A stretch of 64,000 nt of DNA from Phymatolithon calcareum (lineage: Eukaryota > Rhodophyta > Florideophyceae > Hapalidiales): assembly GCA_977006965.1 (NCBI GenBank), contig OZ345374.1, positions 1,798,001 to 1,862,000 of the forward strand, in the 5' to 3' direction. The translations under genes and the position numbers were made by a program. The notes below the pieces were generated by a model. The model searched no databases. It was not told where the DNA came from and saw only the letters and a program-made list of their open reading frames with translations. Positions 51,299-63,293 of this stretch are shown one piece after another. Each line of letters begins with the position of its first letter. Position 1 is the stretch's first letter.

Positions 51299-53292
51299 TT
51301 GAGTGGCTCAGCGAGGAAAATGAGCGTCGACAAGCCGAGATCGAAGCAAGATGCATCGGACGTTGAGACAGATGAGCGCAAAGAAATGGAACTTATGAGA
51401 AACGTGGCGAAAAATTCTGATAATTCAAGGCAAGAAGCTCGCGACGACGGCGTTGGTGAGCTCATGGACTCAGGCTCGAGTTCGGAGTCACCCGCTCTAA
51501 GGTCGGGCCCGACGGAAACTTTGGTGCTCATAACTCCAGGAGACCACTTGGTCGACAGCGATTGGAGCTTATCCGCGAATATAAAGTGTGAAAGTTCCTT
51601 CGGAAAGTGCGAGTGCATCATTTGCTCGTCACCGGCAAAGAGCATTGACCCCAGATGTCGCCAAACGACTCCACCCAATGATGCGTGTCTGTTTTGTCTG
51701 GGTGACCTACACATAAGCTGTTCCAGAATCGACTCGGAGACAGAAAAAGCGATTTACGTATCTGTGAAGAGAAAAGCACCACGGTCCGAGAGTTGTTCAT
51801 GGAATCCCCAGTTCTCAGAACCCCCATAAGCAGCATAGATCACACACTAGTCAGGGTGAAAGACGATGTCCACAGTGATAAAACAGAAGAAACCACAAAT
51901 GATGAGAAGGATCTCTCCAGTCGAGACCGGTTGTTGTCAGCGGGGAGGATAGAAAATGCCGAAATCTCCATTGAGGTTGTGCAGAACACAGGGAAGAAAG
52001 ACACGTACCCACTAATTTTAGTTGATGGGCCAGAAACGGTACGTCAAGTTTGGAAGAGGCGATTCAACAGTGTTCGAAAGAATGTCAAGTGCCCGAAGTG
52101 CCCTGAACGTATCCAGGCGCTCCCATCCCATTTCAATATCAGATCCTCAAAAGAAACAGAATGCGTCAGCTGCCAGTGCATAAATTGTATGGAAACAATA
52201 TCACCCCTTGTGATGTCGCTTGCAATTAAGCTGGCCGAGTCTGAGGACAAGCTGGAAAAAACGATTATGCACGAGGAAGAGAACATCGAATCTGCAAGAG
52301 ATATGGATACCATGAAATCAAAGTCGAAGCAGAAGGCACCAATTGAGCAGAACGTTATCAGCCACCGGGAATTCAACTCAGTTAAGGAAGTGATGGATCA
52401 GATGGTCGGAAAGATGGCAATAATGGAGGCACAGATACGAGAGCTGCGCAGGGAGTCCCCACAAGTCAAGAGTTCCGCCCGACCCGCAGAGATGACTGTC
52501 AGATCATGGAAGGAGGTCGTAAAAACGGGATCAGCTTCGCGTACACCAGTGCCGAAGATTACTGACCCGAAGATACAAGCGAGAAAAACTGCCACGCCAG
52601 AGCAGCCCACGAATACAATAAAAGAGACCAGAAACGAACCTACCGAAAACCAAATGGGACGCCCGAATAATGCAGCAGAACAGTTCCCCAGTCTCACGAA
52701 ATAGAAAATGACGCTGAAAGAGAGACTCAAGACGAAGAGCATGCTGAGAGCCCCCCAAACGAGGGACCTCGAAAACCTGGTGCCACTCTACTTTCGTGGA
52801 TAACAACGAATGCATGAGTATGCCCTCATCAAAGAACTTCGATTGGGCCTGAAAAATCTCCAAAAAGCCATAGTCAACTTGTCGTTCATTGGAAACTGAG
52901 TTGTTGAGATCTTAACAGACAGATCATGTACCGCAGATACGCTGAACGAGCTGAAAGCTGCGGGGATGGAACATCTTCAGAACTTCAATATGTGTGGAGA
53001 TTCTTTGAGGAAAGGAAAGATCGTGGAACAGATTGAGAGGCGAACCAAGAACTTACATGCTGTGGTACTGCGCACGACACGATGCTCCAGGCTTCCAATG
53101 ATTGATGCCGGTGCCCGACTTTGGTACAAAAGACAGGCAGACAAAGGAAATGATCTCCTAGTGGAAGAGCAGAACAGACGGTATGCGGAGGAAACAGAAC
53201 CTGCAATAGCCGTACCGTGCCCGTTGAAGATCAGGATGGGAAGGTCCGAGCCTGCGCCCAACGGTGACGCAAAGAAGGAAAGTGATAACTAG
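51299..53292 (+). pseudogene. ORF1 (Gag-like) of a dead non-LTR retrotransposon
   Basis: Open pieces 51299-51829, 51793-52704 and about 52,705-53,292 lie in different frames. The first has a Cys-rich CECIIC..C...CLFCLGDLHISC block that looks like a zinc-binding finger. The second has KCPKCPE...CVSCQCINC and a long charged, probably coiled-coil helix. The third has ENLVPLYFRG and QRMHEYALIKELRLGLKNLQ, then FIGN, the pattern of LINE ORF1 proteins in which an RNA-binding domain precedes the ORF2 frame. It is a nucleic-acid-binding chaperone in the family. Frame changes make it non-functional. Confidence 0.6.
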
Positions 53293-56135
53293 AAGAAGCC
53301 TGCAAGTCGCCACTATTAACGTAGGCGGTTCGGGAGAAGCAGGAGTCTATGCGGAGAGACTTATAAGGGAGCATGGATGTGCAGTGGTGGGAGTCACGGA
53401 AACTCACTGCAAGGCAGAGGGAAAGTTCGGACGAGCTTTCCCCAAATTGGGGCATCTCACCCATGAGAGAACACATCGGACAAGCCACATGGAGGTGTGG
53501 CATTCATATTCGCGAGCTCGGTTGGCTGGCGAGTAATCTTCAAGAAAGCTGAGAGAAAATCTCAGGTGATAATTGCGCAGGTTGGAAAGGTTTCGTCTCT
53601 GTCTTCTATATATCACCTTCAGTCGCTCTGAAAGGAAGGAATGAAAGCGAAGTACAACTATGCTTTTCAATGCTGCAGTAGCACAGCAGAGGAACAGCCT
53701 TGGCCATGGGGGACCGGAATGCGCGCCACAAATTATGGGACAAGAAGACAAATAGAAGAGGCGCCTTCCTTTTGGGATGGTTGCAAAAGCACAGATGGGA
53801 GGCTCACACCAGAATTGAAAACACGTGCATTACCTACAATGGAGCAAGTAATATCGACTTTTTCCTAAGCAAGCAGATTGACCGGGATAAGTTTCATCGC
53901 CGCCAGGACCCTGGTTGGGAAATCTGCAACACAAGCCCGTAATGGTTCGAATTACATGCCTGAGGTTGTCGATAACGTCCGCGTCGAGTATAACATTGTG
54001 CTCCCCGCACTCATCATGAGATTCAAGGAATTTAGGACGGAAAAGAACCTTAACGATGTTTAAGTCTCTATAGTGAAAGCTCTACTCCGACCGTGGCGCA
54101 AAAAAATTTATCTGGGCAGGCCGCACTTCTCCTTTTGGAATGAGGAGCTGGAAGCAATGGCTAAGGAGCGTAAAAGGCTGTTTAGGAAAGCCCAACGGTC
54201 CAAAACTGAGCCAGACGCGGAGATACACAAACAATTTAAGGAAAATATGAAGGGGGCAGTGTGGGCTTCGAAAAACAGGTCATACACCCGATTCTTCGAC
54301 GAGCTCGACGAGCTACCGGCGGCTACCGCAATTGCGAAAACATCGAAAATGGCAAGAGCTCTCACAAGAAGATACAAGGAGAACATGAATCAAGGTACGG
54401 AGCTCTCACCGAGCCTGTTCCTTGCTCACATTGCCAACGTATGCTCTGAAAAAAATTCATGGAGAGGCGATACAAGAGAGTTCAGCCCAGATTGGACGTT
54501 CCGCCATTACATAGAATCGGCAATTTTATCGAGCCCCATTGGAAAAGCCCCGGAACTGGACCAATTTAAGAACGAAATGCTGAGGATAAACCCAAAACTG
54601 AGCACCAGACTGTTGTTCGCGTTTTGGCAAGCCTGTGGCCGACTTCAAACAACCCCATTGGAATGGAAAAGAACGAAATTCGTCGCAATCTATAAGGGCG
54701 GAGAAACTAGCAAGCCGGAAAGCTACCGTCCCATCTCGCTGCTTAGCCATACACGGAAAATCATCGAGATGGCATTGAACAAGCTGATACGACGAAATTA
54801 TTAATTTCATGTATCTCAATTGGGATTTCTGAAAAACAAAGGGACAGAGCTTGCCCTTCTCCACGCAGAAGCTCTCCGACAGCAAGGCAACAGCTATGTC
54901 GCTATCTTGGACTTAAAGGCAGCAAACGACTCGGTCCCGAGGGACACGCTCGCCAGAAGATTACGAAGGGTCCTTGACCCAAGTATATCCGAGATGATTA
55001 TGCCGTTCTTGGAGCCGTCATATATCGAGAATGAAAACGGCGAATGGTTCACCATCTACAAGGGGGTGGCACAAGGCTCTCCCCTAAGCCCATGTCTCTA
55101 CAATATTTTTATGGACACCTTTGCCATTGAGCTCGACTCAATCCTCGAAGATGTGTCAAAAGAGCCGAGCAAGCTCTTTGTAGATGTCAAGCTCAAAACC
55201 ACCTCTGCAAAGGGGCTTCAGAAAATTCTGGACCTGGCGTCGAAATGGGGAGAAAAGAATGAAATGAAGTGGAATACAACAAAAAGTTGCATCTTATGGA
55301 CAAGGGCACGGCACGACTGCAATGCTAACTGTCGGGAAGGAAGCTGATGAAACAACGGGAAGTGAAATACCTTGGTGTTACGATAACCGAGGAAGGGATA
55401 TCAGATTCCAAACTTGTCGAAAGAACCAAGAACTCCGAAAATGTTCTTGGAACGCTGAGGCGCATTGGGGTCTTCACGAAGGGATTGCATCCGTCGAGAT
55501 CTATCAGGTTGTACAAGTCTCTTGTGCAGTCGAAGTGGGAGTATGCAGTACATCTGACACCATGGACACCCAAAGTAGAGCTTGAGATCAAGAAGGTGGA
55601 GTCGATGTTCTTCGGCCAAACATTTGGGAAACCGGGCAGAAGGAGTGCGGAAAGAAGCAGAGCGATGTGCCGTATTGTGAAGCCGAAGGACAGAAGGGAC
55701 ATACTTGCAAGATTGTTTGTGCGAAGACTAATGAGGCACGCGGAAATTCTTGAGTCAAAAAAGACACAGATGCAACACCCGAATGATATTAAAAACGCAA
55801 ATCTAGACGTAACCCACGCCAAAGTAAACCCTCACCTCTTCAGAGCGGTTTTTGAAACTACGCCTTGCACAAACATCAAGCAATACCAAAGACAAAAGAT
55901 CCTGGAAGCTGCCACGAAAGTGGAAAAAGTCAAAAAACGCCCCATCCCAAACATCAAGACCACACTGACACCAGACTTGTGCTTCAAGTCAAGGAGGTAC
56001 AGGACCCTGGCCATTAAATGGGCATTTGGAATGTTCCCGCCTATGAGCACCTCCGAGCTCATAGACATAACTGGACAAACTGGAAAGGATGCTATCGAAG
56101 ATCTCAAGTCAGGCCTATCAAAAGAAAAGCTGTAA
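53264..56135 (+). pseudogene. ORF2 (endonuclease-reverse transcriptase) of a dead non-LTR retrotransposon
   Basis: It overlaps the ORF1 tail by a few bases. Pieces in order: LQVATINVGGSGEAG and VVGVTETH (endonuclease start, 53,300-53,400), GDRNARHKLWDKKTNRRG and SNIDFFLSK (endonuclease end, 53,703-53,875), SYRPISLLSHTRKIIEMALN (RT, 54,720), ILDLKAANDSVPRD (first RT Asp, 54,905), GVAQGSPLSPCLYNIFMD (55,064), and FVDVKL (about 55,178), where the family has an x-D-D pair but one Asp is missing. KYLGVTITEEG and a C-terminal basic domain to 56,135 follow. There are several frame changes and stops, so it is inactive. No poly-A tail is seen. Confidence 0.8.
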
Positions 56136-57624
56136 TATGAAGAAAGTGCTTTTACAAGGAGGGCACTCGACGAAATCCTATCGTAAGATTCTTTCCTGCC
56201 TTCTGGTGTAGTTTCGAGGCGCGAATAACAATATAAAATTCTTTAAATCGGGAAAAGGATAGAGCCACACGAATGGCATGCGATCTGCGCTCTTTTCATA
56301 ATACTGTAGAAATGAAAAGCTCTTACAGTCTCATTGCACAAGATCATAGGTATATACGTTTTTCCTAGACATACACGACAGAGTGGGAGCTGGATGTTCT
56401 CAAACATGAGACAGTTTTGAAAAGATGTGAGCCGGAGAGTGCAATTACGCGCGAGACACTCATCCAAGAGATACAAAAAGTCTACTACGATTAGGAGCTT
56501 TACAGATGAGATGGGCTACGAATGCATCGAATGTGCACTGTTAACATGATGAGCAACACAGCCTGTATATGAAACCCTATTTTGTATTTTTAGGAAGCTG
56601 TAGAATATTGGCTCCGGGGACTCATCCCAGAAGTGAAGATGGATATCTCTTTATCTTGTTTCATACATATAGCTATTCTGCATATTTATCCTCTGCAGTT
56701 CCTGCTGGGAGATTCATGAAAGTTTGTAAAAGTGAGTTATTCTCATATTCTTTGAAAGAGGCTGAAAAAGCAGGAGCTTTCCGCAACCAACTAACGTAGC
56801 TTCAGAGTAATCGTATGGTATGATTTTTTTGATGGAGTGATCTCCTCATATTTCGCTATGCACAACGCACGCCTCGTTTTTTTGACTGTTTGTTACTAAG
56901 TGGTATGATACCGGGTTCGCCTTTCTCCCCCTCTTAACATTCCCCTAGAAAGATGCTCAACTCGAGGTTTACACGTCATATGTCAGAGTAAACGATTTTT
57001 GCGAAGAGTAAGTGTGCTGATGATGGGCCAAAACCGTTTGAACTTTATTCATTCAATGGTTACACGTAGACTTTCACGGGAACTACATCTGATAAAGCCA
57101 TTTCCGCACACATTTCTTAAGATCACAATGCTGGGAATAGGTGTATTATCTCCCGTCGAACATCACATACGCTGTACTGAACATTTCGACATCTAAAATT
57201 GTCTTTTTCTATGCATTCGCGGAGGCTAGAGCATCTAACTATCCTCATGAGACACGCTGTCTCAATATTTAGAAGAACGCGGCAATGCGTCTCTTGTTCT
57301 CATTATCTTCTCCTCCTTCATGGGGACCATACTAAGTGAAAGCCCTATGAAATGAGCTCTGCTTAAAGCGTTAATACTTTCATTCCTTCTTTCCGTCTCC
57401 GTATTCCCTAACCACAACCTCAATATTTCAAATATTTTGGCAGTGCGTCTCTTGTTTTCATTCTATTTGCGTCTTCCATGCGTATATACCGGGAGCCCTG
57501 CTGAACTCGTTTATACTTCTATTTCTCTCCATGCCTTTTCTTATTCCTAGATGTGCTCCATTGCTCCACTCATTCATGCTCTTGAATAATCCCATGTCAT
57601 ATTCGCTCCAACTGTAGTAACTCT
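56136..57624. other. Spacer between the LINE and the Plavaka-like gene
   Basis: Mostly AT-rich, with no intact frame above 80 codons that I trust. The left terminus of the transposon carrying the next gene should lie in here, but I could not match it to a right end. Confidence 0.4.
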
Positions 57625-60600
57625 TCACTCAGCCGTATTGGCATCAGCTTCAAAAACTACTTCTTCAGGATCTCTGTAGAACCGGTTGACGTAAAACTCC
57701 TCTTGCTCCCAAGGGTGATTCTTCTGAGATCCTGGCGCCTTCGTTACTAAGAGACTCGTGTCAACGCGTACAACATGAATGGTTCCACACACTGCAGCAA
57801 GAGGAACGAGGCCATAGAATTTGGAGCTAGTGGAGGTGTCCGTTGACAAAGTCCGGGAATCCTTGCGATACCATCTCAACTTCACGCACTTGAGAGCCCG
57901 GTCAACATTGTCTGAATTTTTGACCACATCATAGTACTGCAAAACGCAGAACTCGACTGGATCATTGCTCCGTAAAGCTTTCGATTCGGCGCGAAAAAGA
58001 GCTAGAACTTGTCCGAACCATATTTCCCTCTCCCCACTGCTACTCCTTCCCTCCACCATCACCCTGTCGAATTTGGCCTTTCCGTAGTACGATTCGGACG
58101 ACACAACGCGCTGAGAGAGCCTCATGTTCGAGTTTGGAAATGTAATACTTTTCCGGCCTGGTCGGTAATTGGTCGCGTTTGGAGGTATGTGTCCTGCCAC
58201 AAAGCCCGATTTCACTTTCACGAGTGGAACGGTACCCACGTTGTCGCCAATATCATTACCAATCTTGACTAGCTCTTGGGTCAAGAGCTCAGGTAGTACA
58301 GCCGCACACTCATGACCAACTGCCCGATACATTTCCCTTGTTCCGGCACACAAATTCCGGTACATTGCCTGAAACTCTTGCACTGCGTTCGCGTTTCCTG
58401 TCCTTTTCGATTCTTCAATATTCAAGTGCAGCCGCCGAGCTTTCACTATACCTCCAACTGTAAACCAGACTCCGTCCCGAACAAGAGCCCCAATGTCCCC
58501 TTCCACTGATTCTTTGCGCGACGGCCAAACTCTACGCACCTTTCTCTTCCTCTCTTCTTTATCGGCCCATACATCTCTATTTGCCCTGTACTCCAAAAAG
58601 GCATCTCGACGATCAGAGGCTCTCACAGAGTCGCCAAGCGCAACTCTCTTTCGCTTCGACGTCGACCTATACATGGCCTTGAATATAGTATGACTGTATT
58701 CATATAGGCCTGCATGGCCAAATACAAGTCCGCCCATCCGTCTAACATCTTCTCCAATGTGTTCCAACATGTGAAACTTCAGTGTTCCCATTGCAGATGC
58801 TTGGTGCTCAGCGTAGAGCAAGACAGAATTTTTCTTGAACTGCGAAATACGAAGCTCCAGCTCCAGCACATCCTTCTCCGTCCATGCTGACTCACATCCA
58901 TACCTCATACATGACCGGACCAAATCATTATACATGGTGAAAACTGTGCTCGTTGGAGCTGTCCTGCTCTCTCCGCAGCACCTGTCAATGAATGCTCCAA
59001 TAAATGGAGCCACCATATCGATGGCGGCCATGTCGGTAACTTGTAGCATCCCCATAACACCGTCCTTCTTAAAGAAGCCATTAAAGTCATTTCCTTTTCC
59101 CATGGTTGAAAAATCAACGTTGACGCCCCGCATGTGACTCTCTCTGCCCCATCTCCTCAGCAGTGAGTTAGCGGTATTGAGTACTACTGTTCGTATTGAA
59201 CCCAGTGTCTTCGGTTGCTTCTTCGCATCCAAAAAACGAGATGTACGAATTGAGCTGGATTGAAGTCGCTCAGCAGCGCAAAGCTTTAAAAGCTTAGAGA
59301 TACCAAGATGAAAATTATGCATCGGCTCAAAAGAGAATGCTTTGTGGACGTCAGTCGCATGGTGCACGTCTGTAAATGGAAAAAACTTAAAAAACGGAGC
59401 TTGGTCGGACACCGATGCGTCCGCAAGTACAGTTTTGCTCCTCTTCTTCATATTTGCGGCTCGTATACGGCTCAATCTGTCCCCTTTCGAAAATTCCAAA
59501 ATGCAGCTCTCCAGGTCACTTCTACTGCTCTCTTGTGCAGCCAAAGTCTCACGGAAAGTTCTCTCTTCGTGAAAATTGGTACTATTCATCTCTTCTTTTG
59601 GGCAGTGGCATCGGAGGCATGTCATCCCAGAGGTCACACTGCTTAGATCTTTCGACTCCGGAAGATCACAGCACACGCTGTACAACGCAAAATGGCATAG
59701 TCGAGGAACACCATCCCTCGCTTCACACTTGAAGCCGGACTCGGCAACGGAGATCAGAGGCGTCAGAATTTCTTTCATTGCGCCGTGTAAGGCCCGCATT
59801 TGCAATGGTCTTGCTTTCTTTAAGGCCTCTTCATCCTCATCATCTTGTCGCAGCTCCGTGGGTAAGTAGCCTACCACAGTCCTTCCTTTTTCGATGCAGT
59901 CCCTTCTGTAGGCTTCACTGAAATTCAGGAAGGTGGCGTGCACAGGGTAGAATTTCAATGACTCTGCCTTTAACGAAGTAACCGACTTGTCAGAATAAAG
60001 TTGTCCGAAACCTACAAATGATTCCAAAACGGATCCTCCTGAGCCGCCAGACCACCAAGATACTTCAGTGTCGGAGCTCTGCTGCACAGCAGCACGGACA
60101 GCGTCATGTACTTCAAAGGCCGTCCGAGTGGTCATAGGATGCGAGAAACACACATTTCCATTTTTATCCTTCATTTCGAATGGCTCGGGAATGAAATCTC
60201 TTTCCCCAGCTCCTTCCAGCTGCTTCTGCAACACATGAACTGGGTTACGTGAGTATACCTCATATGATGGCCCATCCTTCATTTTCACATCTTGCCTCAC
60301 GAACCCGTCCTTCTCAATACGTTCTCGGAATAAACTCGTCGCAATGTGGCGGCAGTGAGCAAGTGAGCTGCAGTGCTCTTTGAAAGCGGTGAGGCTGAAC
60401 AAGTCGTTCGTTATAGCGCTGATGAGGTTCTCAACAGATTCACTTCCTGTCATTTCAGCAAGCTCAGCAAGCATTACTCCGACGGTCTGAACGCACTTCA
60501 TAGCTGCTGCATCTTTTTCTTGTTCCAGATTTCCGCGCTGATCAGGTGGTCGACCAAGAGCAGCTGCAACTGCTTCACGATCTAACGCGGCTTTCGATGC

Positions 60601-60900
60601 CAGGTCATTCTGCTTCTCGAGTTGAATTCCCATCCCTGATTGCACTATTGCGTCAACGGGCAGCCTTAATCTCGTACCTCCAAGCTGAGGTGGAAGGCTT
60701 GGTATATCCAATGCCTCTTCCCCAGTAAGTTCCCTTCGAATTAAAGCTTGGTGTTTCAAAACTCTCGGATTTAACGGGCACGTACGGCAATGAAATTCTA
60801 TGCCAGTTTTATTCGTTGCAGTGTGAGCACAACCGCGAAATGGACAGTTTATCATAGTGACTTTCTTGTGATAGAAACTTAGAGAAGGATACTTGCTCAC
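57625..60900 (-). CDS. CACTA/Plavaka-like transposase, intact 1,091 residues
   Basis: A single uninterrupted minus-strand frame. An N-terminal zinc finger (CPFRGCAHTATNKTGIEFHC plus RTCPLNP) is followed by a Ser/Glu-rich linker. Residues of about 300-470 carry YPVHATFLNFSEAYRRD, VVGYLPTEL, a run of charged residues and an L.PL......DG.PR.C.F.LY..CCDLPE..... CLRCHC block, the layout of Plavaka-type transposases of the CACTA superfamily. Further on are FEPMHNFHLGISKLLK and, after about 860, a C-terminal module with YYGKAKFDRVMV and KCVKLRWYRKD resembling the BAH-like module of CACTA proteins. It should cut and paste its own element. I could not find the terminal CACTA/TAGTG pair. M16 (MINCPFRG) is an alternative start. 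Confidence 0.6.
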   Translation of the reverse strand: MSKYPSLSFYHKKVTMINCPFRGCAHTATNKTGIEFHCRTCPLNPRVLKHQALIRRELTGEEALDIPSLPPQLGGTRLRLPVDAIVQSGMGIQLEKQNDLASKAALDREAVAAALGRPPDQRGNLEQEKDAAAMKCVQTVGVMLAELAEMTGSESVENLISAITNDLFSLTAFKEHCSSLAHCRHIATSLFRERIEKDGFVRQDVKMKDGPSYEVYSRNPVHVLQKQLEGAGERDFIPEPFEMKDKNGNVCFSHPMTTRTAFEVHDAVRAAVQQSSDTEVSWWSGGSGGSVLESFVGFGQLYSDKSVTSLKAESLKFYPVHATFLNFSEAYRRDCIEKGRTVVGYLPTELRQDDEDEEALKKARPLQMRALHGAMKEILTPLISVAESGFKCEARDGVPRLCHFALYSVCCDLPESKDLSSVTSGMTCLRCHCPKEEMNSTNFHEERTFRETLAAQESSRSDLESCILEFSKGDRLSRIRAANMKKRSKTVLADASVSDQAPFFKFFPFTDVHHATDVHKAFSFEPMHNFHLGISKLLKLCAAERLQSSSIRTSRFLDAKKQPKTLGSIRTVVLNTANSLLRRWGRESHMRGVNVDFSTMGKGNDFNGFFKKDGVMGMLQVTDMAAIDMVAPFIGAFIDRCCGESRTAPTSTVFTMYNDLVRSCMRYGCESAWTEKDVLELELRISQFKKNSVLLYAEHQASAMGTLKFHMLEHIGEDVRRMGGLVFGHAGLYEYSHTIFKAMYRSTSKRKRVALGDSVRASDRRDAFLEYRANRDVWADKEERKRKVRRVWPSRKESVEGDIGALVRDGVWFTVGGIVKARRLHLNIEESKRTGNANAVQEFQAMYRNLCAGTREMYRAVGHECAAVLPELLTQELVKIGNDIGDNVGTVPLVKVKSGFVAGHIPPNATNYRPGRKSITFPNSNMRLSQRVVSSESYYGKAKFDRVMVEGRSSSGEREIWFGQVLALFRAESKALRSNDPVEFCVLQYYDVVKNSDNVDRALKCVKLRWYRKDSRTLSTDTSTSSKFYGLVPLAAVCGTIHVVRVDTSLLVTKAPGSQKNHPWEQEEFYVNRFYRDPEEVVFEADANTAE

Positions 60901-61199
60901 GTTCTGCCTTCCGGTTGTATCGAGTGCTGGAATGCTTCTCTAGACTCAGCGGTGATTATTTCCATATTCTGCCTTTAGTACTCCAACTGCCTCTATGCAT
61001 CCTATACCCTACAAGGAATGGATGAATTATTCGACCCATGTAGCGCCCTTCCCGACGATCCCGGTCAATATTGCCTTTAATGTTCCCACATCGCGTGTCT
61101 CCTTCTGACGCGTGCCACGAAGTGAATTTCTCAAACGCATCAGATCTCTATGTCGCCCACTAGTGTCCGTTACATGGAAAAGAACCCGGAAACAAGCGA
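60901..61199. other. Upstream region of the Plavaka-like gene
   Basis: About 300 bp with no recognised motif; the promoter presumably lies here. Confidence 0.35.
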
Positions 61200-61300
61200 G
61201 TATCAAAGAAAAGCAAGAATCAAAGAACCAAAAGCAGGTATCAAAAGAAGAAGCAAAGAATCAAGTATCAAAGAAAAGGAAAGAATCAAAGAAAGAAGTT
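61200..61300 (+). repeat. Purine-rich imperfect repeat (TCAAAGAA-like)
   Basis: Repeated ATCAAAGAA and AAAGAA units, strongly A/G-rich on the plus strand. Confidence 0.75.
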
Positions 61301-61637
61301 AAAGTCAAGAATCGAGGATTAATCAAGGCCAAGGTGCCATTTACCCTCCAGTTGGGTAGCTAGGCACCTTTAAAATAAACTTCAATACTTCGACAATAAC
61401 CCGGATGTACTACGTACCAAATAGGACCTTAATGTGCGACAGATGTTATTCCATTGGCATCTTTAATCTCCACCAGCTGCTCACTCACTCTCCATTCTCT
61501 CACATATCGACCAGGATATGATGCAGGCTCAATTGTGCAGTCATCAGCCATGCTCGTCATGAGCAAACTTACGTACTGGTTTGAGTCATAATGTATCCTG
61601 TCTTTGCTTCACGTCATTGCTGACCACCAATCTCCCT

Positions 61638-61843
61638 TGATCAAGGCCGTTCCCTAATCTACGCAAATTTATTGGTGTTTTGAATTTACGGGAGGCACAA
61701 TCTGCTACGTATGTATCTGTTACTGTACTTACATCTGCTATTTATGATCAAGGCCGTTCTCTCATCTACGCAAATTTATTGGTGTTTTGAATTTACGGGC
61801 GGCACAATCTTCTACGTATGTATCTGCTACGATCAGGAGACAC
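61638..61843 (+). repeat. Two-unit 107-bp tandem repeat
   Basis: TGATCAAGGCCGTTC starts at 61638 and again at 61745. Both continue with CTACGCAAATTTATTGG, GTTTTGAATTTACGGG and GGCACAATCT with few differences. Confidence 0.9.
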
Positions 61844-63255
61844 CGCGACAGCTAGCGTGCTATGATTTTTAATTTATAGACAAAAATCAATAGATTTTTC
61901 TCTCACTTACAGTATTGACTCCCACTGACGTCTTAGCCTTTCGCTCAATTTCGAAACTGGTCGTGTCCATAAGATGAGCCCACACTTGTCGGTGCAGACT
62001 TTCCTTTGTACAAGATCACTATCTCCACAGCTTTCCTCCCCAACTAAGGGCACAATGCCAGAATTCTAAGCTGCCGGGCGTGCATCAGCCTTCCCTGTCA
62101 TTCTCCATTGCTTTCCATACATCACGCTAGTTGCCCACCGGTTTTTCAAGGCCTCCTTTCACCGAATTCAATATATTCGGGCACACGACCTCTCCGTGCG
62201 TATACGCGCACACCAACCACCAGCGAGCTTCGTATACAAGGAGAGGATCTCATTCCGCTTCCTGTTCAGCGCCCTAATTCCGACATTCAAATTCAGCATT
62301 CGCCTCCGAACGACCACACACAATGAACCAAGTCAAATCTCCTACCGCAAGCCAGCAATGAGCCAGTGCCGAGAAACACTGATGAGCTCGACATATCCAG
62401 AATCAAGGACAAGGAGGGAAATCGTATACTACTGACAGATTTCACATTTTGTCGATCATGCGGAACGTTTGGTGAGAAGAGGTGTCATATCTATCTGGGG
62501 ACGAGTTCCTATATCTCTGGATGATTCACACGGCTCCAAGCTTCTCCATTGAAAAGTACTACTCTCAGTCCTGTGCCACATTATCCTCCATTATTGCTTC
62601 TCTAACCCTGTTGATGCCCTCTGCTATTTGCTCGGAAATTCTTTTCTATATTTTGGCTGCTTCGATCTTTGTCAAAGATTACCGCTGTTTTCACTGACTC
62701 GAGTATCAATCGCTTCTGTACGTTCACCATAGGTCAAAGAGGCGGCTGACGTTCTTTGGTAACCGAATATCCAGGACATCGTTTTTAAAAGCTTTGGGAT
62801 TCCAGAGGCACGCGTTCGCATACAGTTCCTTTCAAAAACAGTTCCTTTCCGCAGTCACGTATGCCATCTGACAATTTTTTCTTTCTTCCCTGCGTCGAGA
62901 ATTTCCCACTTTTGATCTTTGTCAAATTCTCCATAAATCTCTTCCTCCATTGACCAGTGCGAAGCCAATTTGCACGCTCATGGTGTCCGGTATGCTCTCC
63001 TAGTTTCAGCTGCCCAGAAAGTCATTCGCACTTACAAGGTCGTTGTTCTGTTCTACTGTTCAGTAAATCCGATTTCATAAACATTAGACATCTCACTTCA
63101 GATGGGATATTCAAGACGCTTACTGTTACCGCTCATTCCGTCGCAGTCGAGTCCGACATGCCACGGTTCATGCTTGCGGCCTGGTTCGTGGAATGAGGAA
63201 ACTTGGTTACGCTTCTTTGAGATCACCAACGTCTTTTCTCTTCTACACTGCAGTG
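61844..63255. other. Right-hand spacer
   Basis: No supported gene. Short frames and pyrimidine-rich stretches only. Confidence 0.4.
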
Positions 63256-63293
63256 TTACGTGTCACATATGCCATGGCATATGTGACACGTAA
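63256..63293. repeat. Perfect 38-bp palindrome without spacer
   Basis: The two 19-base arms, centred on CCATGG, are exact complements. A looser match (CACTG/CAGTG) continues outside. Confidence 0.92.

Noticed and set aside
61638-61843. CRISPR-like repeat
   Set aside because: Only two long adjacent units without spacers; an ordinary tandem duplication.
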